Assembly: GCA_016218765.1 (NCBI GenBank)
Contig: JACRCZ010000106.1
Span: forward strand, 1-47,176
Reading direction: 5' to 3'
From: Deltaproteobacteria bacterium
GTDB taxonomy: Bacteria; Myxococcota_A; Polyangia; DRWM01; JAAZOP01
DNA length: 47,176 nucleotides
Below the pieces are notes generated by a model, which did no database searches, was not told where the DNA came from, and was given only the letters and a program-made list of their open reading frames with translations. This document shows, in pieces, positions 30,474-38,769 of this stretch. The position numbers and the translations under genes are program-made. Position 1 is the stretch's first letter. Each line of letters opens with the position of its first letter.

Positions 30474-31616
30474 ATGATCAAGCCGGGGACGTTGACGAGG
30501 CTGGCGGCGAAGCACGGCACGCCGCTGTTCGTGGTCGACCACGACGCGGTGCGCCGCAACTACCGCGCCTTCCGCCGGCACCTGCCGCGCGTGCAGGCGT
30601 ACTACGCGGTGAAGGCCAATCCGGCGCCGGAGATCGTCGAGACGCTGTTCGACCTGGGCGCGAGCTTCGACGTGGCCTCGATGCCGGAGTTCCTGATCGT
30701 CCACGAGTTCATCAAGGGCCTGCCGGCCCGCCAGCGCCAGGAGTTCATCTGGGACAAGATCATCTACGCCAACCCGGTCAAGGCGGTCGAGACGCTGGAG
30801 GACCTGGACCGCTACAAGCCGCTGGTGACGTACGACAACCTGGAGGAGGTGCGGAAGATCGCGCGCCATGCGCCGCACGCGGGGCTCGTGCTGCGGGTCC
30901 GCGTGCCCAACACGGGGTCGATGGTCGAGCTGTCCTCCAAGTTCGGCGCCTCGCCCGCCGAGGCGGTCGATCTCATCGAGGCGGCGCACGTGGCCGGCCT
31001 GGTGGTCGAGGGCCTGAGCTTCCACGTCGGGAGCCAATGCACCAACTTCGACAACTTCCTGCAGGCGCTGCAGGTGAGCGCGACGATCTTCGAGGAGGCG
31101 TGGGCGCGAGGCTTCCGCAAGATGACCATCCTGGACATCGGCGGCGGGTTCCCGGCGCCCTACGACCGGCACGTCAAGCCGTTCCGGGAGCTGGCCCGCC
31201 GGCTCAACGCCGAGCTGGATCGGCTCTTCCCCCCGCCGATCGAGATCCTGGCCGAGCCGGGCCGCTTCCTGGTCGCGACCGCGGCGACGCTGGTCGCCCG
31301 CATCATCGGCAAGGCCGTCCGCGACGGCAAGCTCTGCTACTACATCAACGACGGCATCTACCACACCTTCTCCGGGATCCTGTTCGACCACTGCCAGTAC
31401 CACGTCAAGTCGTTCAAGCCGGGCCCCACCGAGATCTGCTCCGTGTTCGGCCCCACCTGCGATGCGCTGGACACCGTCTCCCTCGCCGAGGACCTGCCGC
31501 CCGACCTGGAGACGGGCGACCTCCTGTACAGCGAGAACATCGGCGCCTACACCCAGGCGTCCTCGACGACCTTCAACGGTTTCCCCCCGGCCAAGATCCT
31601 CCACGTCAACCGGTAG
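30474..31616 (+). CDS. Ornithine/lysine decarboxylase-like enzyme (alanine-racemase fold)
   Basis: A 380-residue PLP-dependent decarboxylase of fold type III. The PLP lysine is Lys47 (YYAVKANP). Further sites are HVGSQCTNF (about 183), the phosphate-binding GGGFPAPY and EPGRFLVATAA segments, and a C-terminal substrate region FGPTCDALDTV with Cys329, matching the catalytic Cys360 region of eukaryotic ornithine decarboxylase. The CDALD pattern favours ornithine (or lysine) over diaminopimelate, whose enzymes carry other residues there. It would supply putrescine or cadaverine to the DHS-like enzyme encoded just upstream. Confidence 0.88.
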   Translation: MIKPGTLTRLAAKHGTPLFVVDHDAVRRNYRAFRRHLPRVQAYYAVKANPAPEIVETLFDLGASFDVASMPEFLIVHEFIKGLPARQRQEFIWDKIIYANPVKAVETLEDLDRYKPLVTYDNLEEVRKIARHAPHAGLVLRVRVPNTGSMVELSSKFGASPAEAVDLIEAAHVAGLVVEGLSFHVGSQCTNFDNFLQALQVSATIFEEAWARGFRKMTILDIGGGFPAPYDRHVKPFRELARRLNAELDRLFPPPIEILAEPGRFLVATAATLVARIIGKAVRDGKLCYYINDGIYHTFSGILFDHCQYHVKSFKPGPTEICSVFGPTCDALDTVSLAEDLPPDLETGDLLYSENIGAYTQASSTTFNGFPPAKILHVNR

Positions 31617-31618
31617 CC

Positions 31619-31703
31619 GGGGGAGTGCGGGGAGTGCGGGGGGAGTGCGGGGAGTGCGGGAAGGGCGGGAAGGGCGGGAAGGGCGGGGAGTGCGGGGAGT
31701 CGT
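31619..31703 (+). repeat. Family B tandem repeat, longest array (9-bp unit)
   Basis: About nine units: GGGAGTGCG four times (with GG inserted once), GGAAGGGCG three times, then GGGAGTGCG and a partial unit. It starts two or three bases after the decarboxylase stop. Its last unit contains the GTG chosen as start of the downstream lipoprotein gene, and its GGAAGGGCGGGGA part is the only ribosome-binding-like sequence. Confidence 0.9.
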
Positions 31704-33696
31704 CCTGCTGTTGAGCGCGGCGCTCTGCTTGCCGTCGGCGGGCTGCCGTGGGCGGCGGGCGGTGCCGGACGCGGCGGCGGCCGCTGAGGCGGGACCGCGC
31801 GAGGCGTCCCGCGGGCGCCTCGTCCTGCTGGCGTTCGACGGCATGGATCTGGGGGCGCTCGAGCGGTGGACGGACGAGGGGCGGTTGCCGAACTTCGCGC
31901 GCCTGCGAGCGGTGGGGGAGTTCTCGCGGCTGGAGACGACCGAGCCGCCGACGACGGAGGCGGCGTGGACGGCGCTGGTGACCGGGCTGGGGCCGGCGGA
32001 GTCCGGGGTCATCGGCCCGGTGCGCCTCGACCACCGGACCCGGACGACGCTGCCGGGCGCGGTCGAGCTGGACATGTCGCGCGCGCCGCCGCGGGCGTCG
32101 GCGCGCCGCAGCGGCGAGGCTTTCTGGACCGCGCTCTCGCGTGCCGGCGTGCGCGTGCGGGTGCTGTGGGCGCCGTTCGAGCTGCCGCCGGAGCGCATCG
32201 CGTCCGGGGAGGTGCTGGCGGGCCTCGGCGTCCCCGATCTGGGCGGCGCGCCGGGGCGGAGCACGCTCCTGGGGGCTGCGTTTCCCGAGGGCGCGGCGGG
32301 GGACGGTCCGATCGGGCGCGTCCGTTTCCTGCCGTCCGCCGTCGGCTGGACGGCCGCGTTGCCCGGCCCGCCGGAGGCGGGAGGGGGCCATGCGCGTGCA
32401 TCGGTGCCGGTCGAGCTGCGGCGCGGGGCGGACGCGACGCGCATGGCCGTCGCGCTGCCGGACGTGGACGCCGAGCTGCCGCTGGGGGCATGGAGCGCAC
32501 GGATGTCCGTCCGCTTCCGCTCGGGCGACCTGCACATCGACGGCCTGGCGCGGTTCCTCCTGCTGGACTCGTCCGAGCTGCCGCTGGTCCTCGCCGCGCC
32601 GCTCGAGATCGCCCCGGCCTCCCCGTGGCTCCCGATCTGCGAGCCGCCGGACTGGGCCGGGGAGCTGGCCGCACGCTACGGACGCGTCCCGACGCTCGGC
32701 GCTCCGGGCGATCTGGCGGCGCTGGCCGCGGGAGCGCTGCCGGAGGAGGCGTTCCTGGAGGACCTCGCCGAGGACCTGGCGGCCCGGTCGCGGGTCGTCC
32801 TGGGCGAGCTGGACCGGGGGGGGTTCGACTTCCTCGCCGCCTTCGTGCCGTTCGTCGAGCGCGTGACGCTCGGCCTGCGCCGCCTGGCCGATCCGTCGCA
32901 TCCGGCGTGGGACGAGGCGCGCTCCATGGCGCCGGCGCCCGGCTTCGGCGGGGTCCGGCTGCGGGACGCCGAGCTGGCGGCGTACGCGTTCGTCGACGAC
33001 CTGGTGGGGCGCGTCGCCGACCGTCTCGGGCCCGACGACGTGCTGCTCGTGCTGTCGAACCACGCGGCGGGCGCCTGGCGGCGCTCGGCGCACCTGGGCG
33101 CGTGGCTGCGCCGCGAGGGCTTGCTGGTGCTGCACGAGCGGGACGCGTTCGCGAGGGCGACGGAGTCGCAGGCGCTGCCCGGGCTGGACGACGTCGACTG
33201 GTCGCGGACCCAGGCCTACGCGCTCGGCGGGCCGTACATCCAGCTCAATCTGCAGGGTCGGGAGCCGGGGGGCGCGGTGGAGCCCGGCGAGCGCTACGAT
33301 CGGGTGGTCGAGCGGATGGTGACGAAGCTCTTGGGATGGGTGGACGAGGGCGCCGGGGGGGCGCCGGTGGTGCGTCGCGTGCTGGTGCGGGGCCGCGAGC
33401 TGCGCGGGCGGCGCGAGGACGAGCTTCCGGATCTGGTGGTGGTGTTCGCCGACGGCTATCGGGAGGGCGAGGAGACGATCGCCGGGGAGATCGGCGACGA
33501 GGTCCTGGGCCCGAACCGGACGGCGATCGGGGCGGACTACGGCTCGGGGGACGCGTCCGAGCGGCGCGGGTTCGTGTATTCGACGCGGCCGCTGGTTCGC
33601 GGCGACCCGTCGATCGCGGACCTGGGCGCCTCGGTGCTCGGGTTCTTCGGCGTTGCCGGCGCGGTCCACGGCGCGGGCCGCGATTTCTGGAGATGA
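31690..33696 (+). CDS. Alkaline phosphatase / type I phosphodiesterase-family lipoprotein
   Basis: A 668-residue exported protein. Taking GTG 31690 gives an ideal lipoprotein signal (RGVVLLLSAALCLPSAGC, Cys20). The body is an alkaline-phosphatase-superfamily domain: the metal-site start LVLLAFDGMDLG (about 40-51), the PPTTEAAWTALVTG segment with the nucleophile Thr position, and a late metal segment VLLVLSNHAAG (about 452-462), where a canonical D-H pattern is altered to SNH. Family members hydrolyse phosphodiesters or transfer phospho-groups at the cell surface. Metal ligands need checking. The start codon and Shine-Dalgarno lie inside the family B array. No ATG fits. Confidence 0.78.
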   Translation: MRGVVLLLSAALCLPSAGCRGRRAVPDAAAAAEAGPREASRGRLVLLAFDGMDLGALERWTDEGRLPNFARLRAVGEFSRLETTEPPTTEAAWTALVTGLGPAESGVIGPVRLDHRTRTTLPGAVELDMSRAPPRASARRSGEAFWTALSRAGVRVRVLWAPFELPPERIASGEVLAGLGVPDLGGAPGRSTLLGAAFPEGAAGDGPIGRVRFLPSAVGWTAALPGPPEAGGGHARASVPVELRRGADATRMAVALPDVDAELPLGAWSARMSVRFRSGDLHIDGLARFLLLDSSELPLVLAAPLEIAPASPWLPICEPPDWAGELAARYGRVPTLGAPGDLAALAAGALPEEAFLEDLAEDLAARSRVVLGELDRGGFDFLAAFVPFVERVTLGLRRLADPSHPAWDEARSMAPAPGFGGVRLRDAELAAYAFVDDLVGRVADRLGPDDVLLVLSNHAAGAWRRSAHLGAWLRREGLLVLHERDAFARATESQALPGLDDVDWSRTQAYALGGPYIQLNLQGREPGGAVEPGERYDRVVERMVTKLLGWVDEGAGGAPVVRRVLVRGRELRGRREDELPDLVVVFADGYREGEETIAGEIGDEVLGPNRTAIGADYGSGDASERRGFVYSTRPLVRGDPSIADLGASVLGFFGVAGAVHGAGRDFWR

Positions 33697-33720
33697 CGGG
33701 GGTTCCGGGTCGATTGGGTG

Positions 33721-33749
33721 TTGGTCGGGGCGGCGGAATGGCCTAGACT
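33721..33749 (+). promoter_or_regulatory. Probable promoter of the LamG-like lipoprotein gene
   Basis: TTGGTC at 33721-33726, a 17-base spacer and TAGACT at 33744-33749, 46 bases before the GTG start. Confidence 0.42.
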
Positions 33750-33794
33750 GCCGTCCGTGCGCCGGCCGGCGGTGGCCGGCGGGAGGTTCGGAAC

Positions 33795-34433
33795 GTGCGG
33801 ACGCCGAACGTGATCGTTTGTCTTGCGGCTTCGTGCCTCCTGGGCGGGGGCTGCCTGATGGGCAAGGACCCCAAGCTCAAGGAGCCGTTTTTCGAGAACT
33901 TCGATTCGGGCCGTCTGGACCCGCAGGTCTGGCGCGCGACGCTGGACGTCTACGAGGTGCGGGACGGGGCATTGTACGTGGAGGGGGCGAAGAAGCATCC
34001 GCTGTGGCTGCTCAAGCGTATTCCGTGCGACGTGAAGATCGATTTCACGGCGTGGTCGGAGACGTCCGAGGGCGACATCGAGGTGGAGGTGTTCGGGGAC
34101 GGGCGATCGAGCGCGGACGAGGAGGGGGGGTACGTCGGGAGCGGCTACATCGTCAAGTTCGGCGGCTGGAACAACAAGACGAGCGTGATTGCGCGGCGGG
34201 ACGAGACGGAGGCGCGGTTGCGGGAGGATGACGAGAGGAGGGTCGAGGCGGGGCGGCGGTACCAGTGGTCGATCCGGGTGCGGGGTGGGACGATCGATTG
34301 GTACCTCGACGGCAAGCCGTTCCTGCATGCCGAGGACCAGGACCCGCTGTGCGGGCCGGGCAACGACCATTTCGCCTTCGACAACTGGTCGAGCAAGGTG
34401 CACTTCGACGACCTGTCGATCGTCCCGCTCTGA
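33795..34433 (+). CDS. Lipoprotein with a LamG/concanavalin-like domain
   Basis: A 212-residue exported protein, signal peptide with a cysteine after LLGGG (Cys20). Residues about 35-210 look like a jelly-roll (concanavalin / 3-keto-disaccharide-hydrolase-like) domain: FFENFDSGRLDPQVW, DGALYVEG, IDFTAWSETSEGDIEVEVFGDG, and the end WYLDGKPFLHAEDQDPL ... HFAFDNWSSKVHFDDLSIVPL. Such folds bind or cleave glycans; no catalytic pair is evident. The start is GTG with GGGAGG nine bases upstream. Nine bases separate it from the next gene. Confidence 0.76.
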   Translation: MRTPNVIVCLAASCLLGGGCLMGKDPKLKEPFFENFDSGRLDPQVWRATLDVYEVRDGALYVEGAKKHPLWLLKRIPCDVKIDFTAWSETSEGDIEVEVFGDGRSSADEEGGYVGSGYIVKFGGWNNKTSVIARRDETEARLREDDERRVEAGRRYQWSIRVRGGTIDWYLDGKPFLHAEDQDPLCGPGNDHFAFDNWSSKVHFDDLSIVPL

Positions 34434-34442
34434 GGCCGCAGG

Positions 34443-35573
34443 ATGGACGCGCAGGAATACGCTGCGCAGGTCGAGGACCTGGAAAAGAAGCTGGAGCGGC
34501 TGCGCGCGCTGTACGAGCAGTACTTCATGGGCATCGAGCGGCTCGAGCCGTCGATCATGCGGCACGACGTCGAGAAGCGGTTCCGCCTGCTGCGCAAGGA
34601 GCGCTGCAGCAACACGGCGGTCCGCTTCCGGTTCCAGACGCTGATCCAGCGCCACACCACGCTCATGGCGCACTGGCAGAAGATCTGCCGGGCGATCGAG
34701 GAAGGGACCTACGAGCCGCACATCCAGCGCGCGCAGCGCCTGCTGGCGAAGCAGGCTGCGCTGGCGGGCGAGCCGCCGCCGCCGCCGCCGGCCGCCGGCA
34801 AGCGTGCCGCAAGGACCACGTCGCTGGTGATCGATGTCGATGTCGACGTCGCCGACCTCGCCGTCGAGGAGCCGGAGGGCTCCGCGCGAGCGATCCCGCC
34901 GGTCGCGCCGGCGGCGCCAAAGCGGCCGGAGTCCACCGGGCCGGCGGCGCCGGTCATGCAGGTGCGGACTCTGGACGCGTTGCGGGCCCTGCTCATGGAC
35001 ACCTCGGAGCTGGCGTCGCGCATCGAGCTGCCCGATTCGTCGCCGACGATACCGGCGGCGGCGCGACCCGCCGCGACCGAGGCCGCCGGGAAGGCGAAGG
35101 CCGCGGTTCCGGCGCCGCCCCCGAGGCGACCGAACGCGGTTCCGGCGCCGCCCCACCGTCGCCCGCCCGACACTCCCGCCTCCTCGCCGTCGGAGCCGGC
35201 GCTCGCCGTGCGGGTCGAGGGCCCGGGATTGCCGGCCCCGTCTCTCGCCGTCCGGCCGGCGGCGCCCGTCCGCGCGGCGCCCGCCGCGCCGCCCGTCGCG
35301 GCGGTGCCCGCGCGTCCCGTGGCGTCGACGGCTCGCGCCGGTCCGCCGGCGGAGGACAAGGCCGAGGCGATCCGCGCGGCGTTCGCCGCGGCGGCCGGCC
35401 GAGCGTCGTCGGCGGTCAAGGTCCCTTCCGCGGAGGCGATCCGCAAGTCGCTGGAGAAGGAGACCGAGCGGCTGTCGCGCAAGCACCCGGGCCAGAAGGT
35501 CGAGTTCCGGGTCGACGTCAAGGACGGCAAGCCGCTGATCAAGTCGTTCGTGCTGCCGCCGGGAAAGTCCTGA
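34443..35573 (+). CDS. MXAN_5187-type conserved protein with Pro/Ala-rich linker
   Basis: A 376-residue cytoplasmic protein. The N-terminal about 105 residues are a coiled-coil-like conserved module (DLEKKLERLRALYEQYFMG, MRHDVEKRFRLLRKE, RFRFQTLIQRHTTLMAHWQKICRAIEEGTYEPH), which I recognise as the module of the MXAN_5187 family seen in myxobacteria. A long Ala/Pro/Val/Arg-rich linker with an internal duplication (around 35103-35158) follows, and a conserved-looking C-terminal segment (about 325-376, IRKSLEKETERLSRKHPGQKVEFRVDVKDGKP). No biochemical role is known to me. It probably shares the transcript of the upstream lipoprotein. Confidence 0.74.
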   Translation: MDAQEYAAQVEDLEKKLERLRALYEQYFMGIERLEPSIMRHDVEKRFRLLRKERCSNTAVRFRFQTLIQRHTTLMAHWQKICRAIEEGTYEPHIQRAQRLLAKQAALAGEPPPPPPAAGKRAARTTSLVIDVDVDVADLAVEEPEGSARAIPPVAPAAPKRPESTGPAAPVMQVRTLDALRALLMDTSELASRIELPDSSPTIPAAARPAATEAAGKAKAAVPAPPPRRPNAVPAPPHRRPPDTPASSPSEPALAVRVEGPGLPAPSLAVRPAAPVRAAPAAPPVAAVPARPVASTARAGPPAEDKAEAIRAAFAAAAGRASSAVKVPSAEAIRKSLEKETERLSRKHPGQKVEFRVDVKDGKPLIKSFVLPPGKS

Positions 35574-35579
35574 GCTCGG

Positions 35580-36683
35580 TTACCGGCCGATGACGCCCTT
35601 GGCGCGTTCGGTCTCCGGCGCCGCCTCGCCCCAGATCAGGTGTCGCGCGACGATGAAGTCCAGGAGGGTCCAGAGGAACATGACGGCGGAGAGGGCGAGG
35701 GCGCCCCAGAAGGCGGGGCTCCAGGCGGCGCCGTGGTCGAGCTGGAGGATGCCGGCGCCGGCGGCGGCCAGGACGACCGCGCGCAGCGGGAAGATCCACG
35801 TGTGCGGCTCGAAGTTCTCGTGGCAGCGCAGGTTGTCGACGGCGCCGGTGGCCAGCTCGGTGGAGAGCAGGACGACGGCGAGGGTCGCGATTTCCGGGCG
35901 GTACTGCGCGAGGAGCGGGATGCCGGCGCCGCAGACCGCGGTCCACAGGATGCGTCCCAGGTCGTTCAGGTGGTGTCCCTTGCCCTTGACGAGCAGGTCC
36001 GCGGCGCCGCCGAGGTAATCGATCGCCGAGGCGACGGTGAAGACGACGATGACGCCCCAGTAGATGCGGGCGGAGGTGACGGGATCGCACGCCAGGCGGA
36101 TCAGGAACGCCACGACGGTCAGGCTGCAGGGGACGAAGACGAACGGGCTCACGCGGCGGGTGGCGAGGTAGCGCCAGACGGCGATGGCGACGGCGACCGC
36201 GGCCAGGGCCCCCTGGACGAGCCGCACGTCGCGATCGGCGGGCAGGTAGACGACGGCGAACACCATGAAGCCGCCGCCCATCTGCACCGCGGTCTTGAGC
36301 TTGGCCAGGACGCTCGTCTTCACATGCCGCCCGCGGAGGCTCATGGCGCTGCGCAGCGAGGTGATCAGGAACTCGCGGAGCATGATCACGACGACCACGG
36401 CCGGGTGGACCAGGCCCAGGATGATCATCGGGATGAGGGCGGCGGCCATGAAGACCTTGTCGGCGACGGGGTCGAGCAGGGCGCCCAGGACGCTGGTCCC
36501 CCACTTGCGGGCCATCCACCCGTCCAGCAGGTCGGTGAAGCCGAGGGCCACGAAGAGGACCACGGCGGCCCACATCCAGGGTTCGGACGCGTACAGCACC
36601 ATGGCGCAGGGCACGGGCAACAGCACGATGCGCAGGAGGGTGACCTGGTTGGCCGTGATCAGCGGACCCTTGGCGGTCGCCAT
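35580..36683 (-). CDS. pgsA: CDP-alcohol phosphatidyltransferase, PgsA type, with extended C-terminus
   Basis: A 367-residue membrane protein. The N-terminal about 190 residues are a PgsA-like domain making phosphatidylglycerol phosphate from CDP-diacylglycerol. The catalytic motif is present (DLLDGWMARKWGTSVLGALLDPVADK region, residues about 50-75), followed by LREFLITSLRSAMSLRG and AKLKTAVQM, both typical of PgsA. The spacing between the AR and the next Gly is seven residues, one shorter than in E. coli PgsA. About 175 further residues with five or so membrane segments extend beyond the usual length and have no family I recognise. The gene is convergent with the MXAN_5187-type gene. Confidence 0.87.
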   Translation of the reverse strand: MATAKGPLITANQVTLLRIVLLPVPCAMVLYASEPWMWAAVVLFVALGFTDLLDGWMARKWGTSVLGALLDPVADKVFMAAALIPMIILGLVHPAVVVVIMLREFLITSLRSAMSLRGRHVKTSVLAKLKTAVQMGGGFMVFAVVYLPADRDVRLVQGALAAVAVAIAVWRYLATRRVSPFVFVPCSLTVVAFLIRLACDPVTSARIYWGVIVVFTVASAIDYLGGAADLLVKGKGHHLNDLGRILWTAVCGAGIPLLAQYRPEIATLAVVLLSTELATGAVDNLRCHENFEPHTWIFPLRAVVLAAAGAGILQLDHGAAWSPAFWGALALSAVMFLWTLLDFIVARHLIWGEAAPETERAKGVIGR

Positions 36684-36800
36684 GGCGGCTGCATCCTGGG
36701 AGGGGGTCCCCGGGAAGTCAAGCGATTGCGGGGCACGGGAGGACCAAAGAAAGCTCGCCCGGCCGCAGTCCCATCTAGGGAGCGCGGTGCAGGTGGGGGG

Positions 36801-36830
36801 TTGATCGCGGCCGACCGTGCGGAGTACTAT
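36801..36830 (+). promoter_or_regulatory. Probable promoter of the GltJ-like gene
   Basis: TTGATC at 36801-36806, an 18-base spacer and TACTAT at 36825-36830, in the 212-base gap divergent from pgsA, about 65 bases before the ATG. Confidence 0.43.
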
Positions 36831-36895
36831 CTGCCACCCTGTTTGTCGGAGCGGGTCGACAGGCTCGCCCCAGTGGGCAGGAAAGAAGAGGATCC

Positions 36896-38758
36896 ATGAA
36901 GATCACGTGCCCCAGTTGTTCCGCCCGCTACTCGATCGATGACGCCAAGGTGAAGGGCAAGGCGTTCAAGTTCACCTGCAAGAAATGCGGGCAGACCCAT
37001 GTGTATCGCGACACCCCGGATGGTGCGGCCGCGGCCGTCCCGAGCGCCGCGGCGGCTCCGGCTGCGGCGGCTCCGGCTCCGGCCGGGGGCGAGGAAGAGG
37101 CCGTCTGGTTCGTCGCGGTCGGCGAGGAGCAGCAGGGTCCCTACACGACGCAGCAGATCCGCGAGTACATTCAGACCGATCAGCTCGATCCCGAGTCATT
37201 CATGTGGAAGGAGGGCATGGAGGACTGGCTGCCGGTCCAGCAGGTGCCCGACTTTGCCGACGCCGTACCGGCGGGCGGCGCCCCGCCGGCGGCGCCCAGT
37301 CCTCCGGCCGGCTCGCCGTTCGGCGGCCCGACCGCGGACGAGGTGACCGTCGCGTCCCCGTTCTCGGCGGCGGCCCTGGCGCAGAGCGACGCCGGCGACT
37401 TGTTCGCCTTCGGCGGCGGAGCCCCGGCTCCCGCGAGCGCGGCGAAGGCCTCCGGCGGGCCCGCGGATCCCAGCCCGTTCGGCGCGTTCGGCGGCGGCGG
37501 CGGCGGCGCGGCCGCGGTCGCCTCGCGCGGCGGCGCCGACCTGTTCGGTGCCAAGGCCCAGCCCTCGCCGTTCGAGACCACCGGCGAGGAGCGCGAGGAA
37601 GACGTCATGATGGGCGCGGCGGCCGCCGCGGCGCCCTCGCCGCGCGTCGATGCCCGCCAGATGATCGGGCAGCGCAACGAGAACTCCGTGCTCTTCTCCC
37701 TCTCCTCCCTCCAGGCGCTCGGCGCCGGGAAGCCGGCCGCCGCCTCGGGCGCCTCCGCACCCCGCGCCGCCGGCTTCGCCTCGGGCGAGGGCTCCGGCCT
37801 CATTGACATCAAGGCCATGGCCGGTGCCGTCGTCCGCACGGAGGAGAAGCACGACGACCTGTTCGGGTTCGGCGGCGGCAGCGGCGGCATCGGCGCGCCG
37901 GTCGCCGTGCCGATCCTGACGCGTCCCATCCGCCACGAGGAGGAGTCGAAGAAGCCGATGTTCATCCTCATCGGCGTCATCGGCTTCTTCGTCGTCGCCA
38001 TCGTCATCCTGCTCGTCTTCCTGCTCGGCAAGGACGACGAGAAGCCGACCGCGCCGACCCAGGTCGTCATCGCGGACGCGGGCACGCAAGGCCTGACGGA
38101 GGAGGAGATCCAGGCGCGGATCGCCAAGGCCATCGCGGAGGCGAATGCCCGTGGGCAGGCGGACGCGGGCGCCGCCGCCCCGACGGAAGACAAGGACACC
38201 GCAGGTACCACTGCCGCGGCCGACGCCGGCGCCACGCCGGACGGCGATCCCAGCGTCAAGGTCGAGGACGCGGGGCCGGATACCGGCGAAGAGCCCGCGT
38301 CCGGCAGCGACGGAGGCCGGAATCCCCGCCGCGACGGCCGGGCGACGACGGAACGCGATGCCGGCGGCGGCACTCCGTCGAATCCGCCGACCGAGCGCGA
38401 CTCCGGCGGCGGCTCCCAGCAGCGCGACACCCGTGTGGTCGGCAGCCTGGAGGGACTGGGGCGCCGCGATGCGGGCGGTGGCGGGAGCAGCGAGCTGCCG
38501 GCGACGCCGGACCGCAACGCGGTCAAGCGGCAGCTCGACAGCGTCAACGGCGCCGTCCGCGCCTGCGCCGGCGGCCAGGCCGGCACCGCCAGCGTCTCCC
38601 TCGTGATCCAGGGCTCGACCGGCCGCGTCACCCGCGTCAACGTCACGGGCGACTTCCAGGGCGCGGCGGCGACGTGCATCAGCAACGCCATCCGCGGCCT
38701 GACCTTCCCGCAGTTCTCCAACACCTCCCAGGACGTGAACTACCGCTACACGTTCTAA
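36896..38758 (+). CDS. GltJ/AgmX-like protein: zinc ribbon, GYF domain, membrane helix and TonB-like C-terminus
   Basis: A 620-residue protein. Residues 1-33 are an MJ0042-type zinc ribbon (Cys5, Cys8, Cys28, Cys31). Residues about 71-120 are a GYF_2 domain (WFVAVGEEQQGPYT ... WLPVQQVPDF). A long Ala/Gly/Ser-rich cytoplasmic linker follows, then one membrane helix (about 352-376, FILIGVIGFFVVAIVILLVFLL), an acidic/Arg periplasmic linker and an AgmX/PglI-type C-terminal domain (about 530-620, CAGGQAGTASVSLVIQGSTGRV ... LTFPQF). In Myxococcus xanthus GltJ has this order and links MglA on the inside to the outer gliding complex. No other glt genes are in the window, so gliding is not established. 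Confidence 0.84.
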   Translation: MKITCPSCSARYSIDDAKVKGKAFKFTCKKCGQTHVYRDTPDGAAAAVPSAAAAPAAAAPAPAGGEEEAVWFVAVGEEQQGPYTTQQIREYIQTDQLDPESFMWKEGMEDWLPVQQVPDFADAVPAGGAPPAAPSPPAGSPFGGPTADEVTVASPFSAAALAQSDAGDLFAFGGGAPAPASAAKASGGPADPSPFGAFGGGGGGAAAVASRGGADLFGAKAQPSPFETTGEEREEDVMMGAAAAAAPSPRVDARQMIGQRNENSVLFSLSSLQALGAGKPAAASGASAPRAAGFASGEGSGLIDIKAMAGAVVRTEEKHDDLFGFGGGSGGIGAPVAVPILTRPIRHEEESKKPMFILIGVIGFFVVAIVILLVFLLGKDDEKPTAPTQVVIADAGTQGLTEEEIQARIAKAIAEANARGQADAGAAAPTEDKDTAGTTAAADAGATPDGDPSVKVEDAGPDTGEEPASGSDGGRNPRRDGRATTERDAGGGTPSNPPTERDSGGGSQQRDTRVVGSLEGLGRRDAGGGGSSELPATPDRNAVKRQLDSVNGAVRACAGGQAGTASVSLVIQGSTGRVTRVNVTGDFQGAAATCISNAIRGLTFPQFSNTSQDVNYRYTF

Positions 38759-38769
38759 GCCGGAGCCGC

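Noticed and set aside
31619..31703. CRISPR-like array
   Set aside because: Units are 9 bp, directly adjacent and without unique spacers, and no cas gene is present. The other arrays fail for the same reason.
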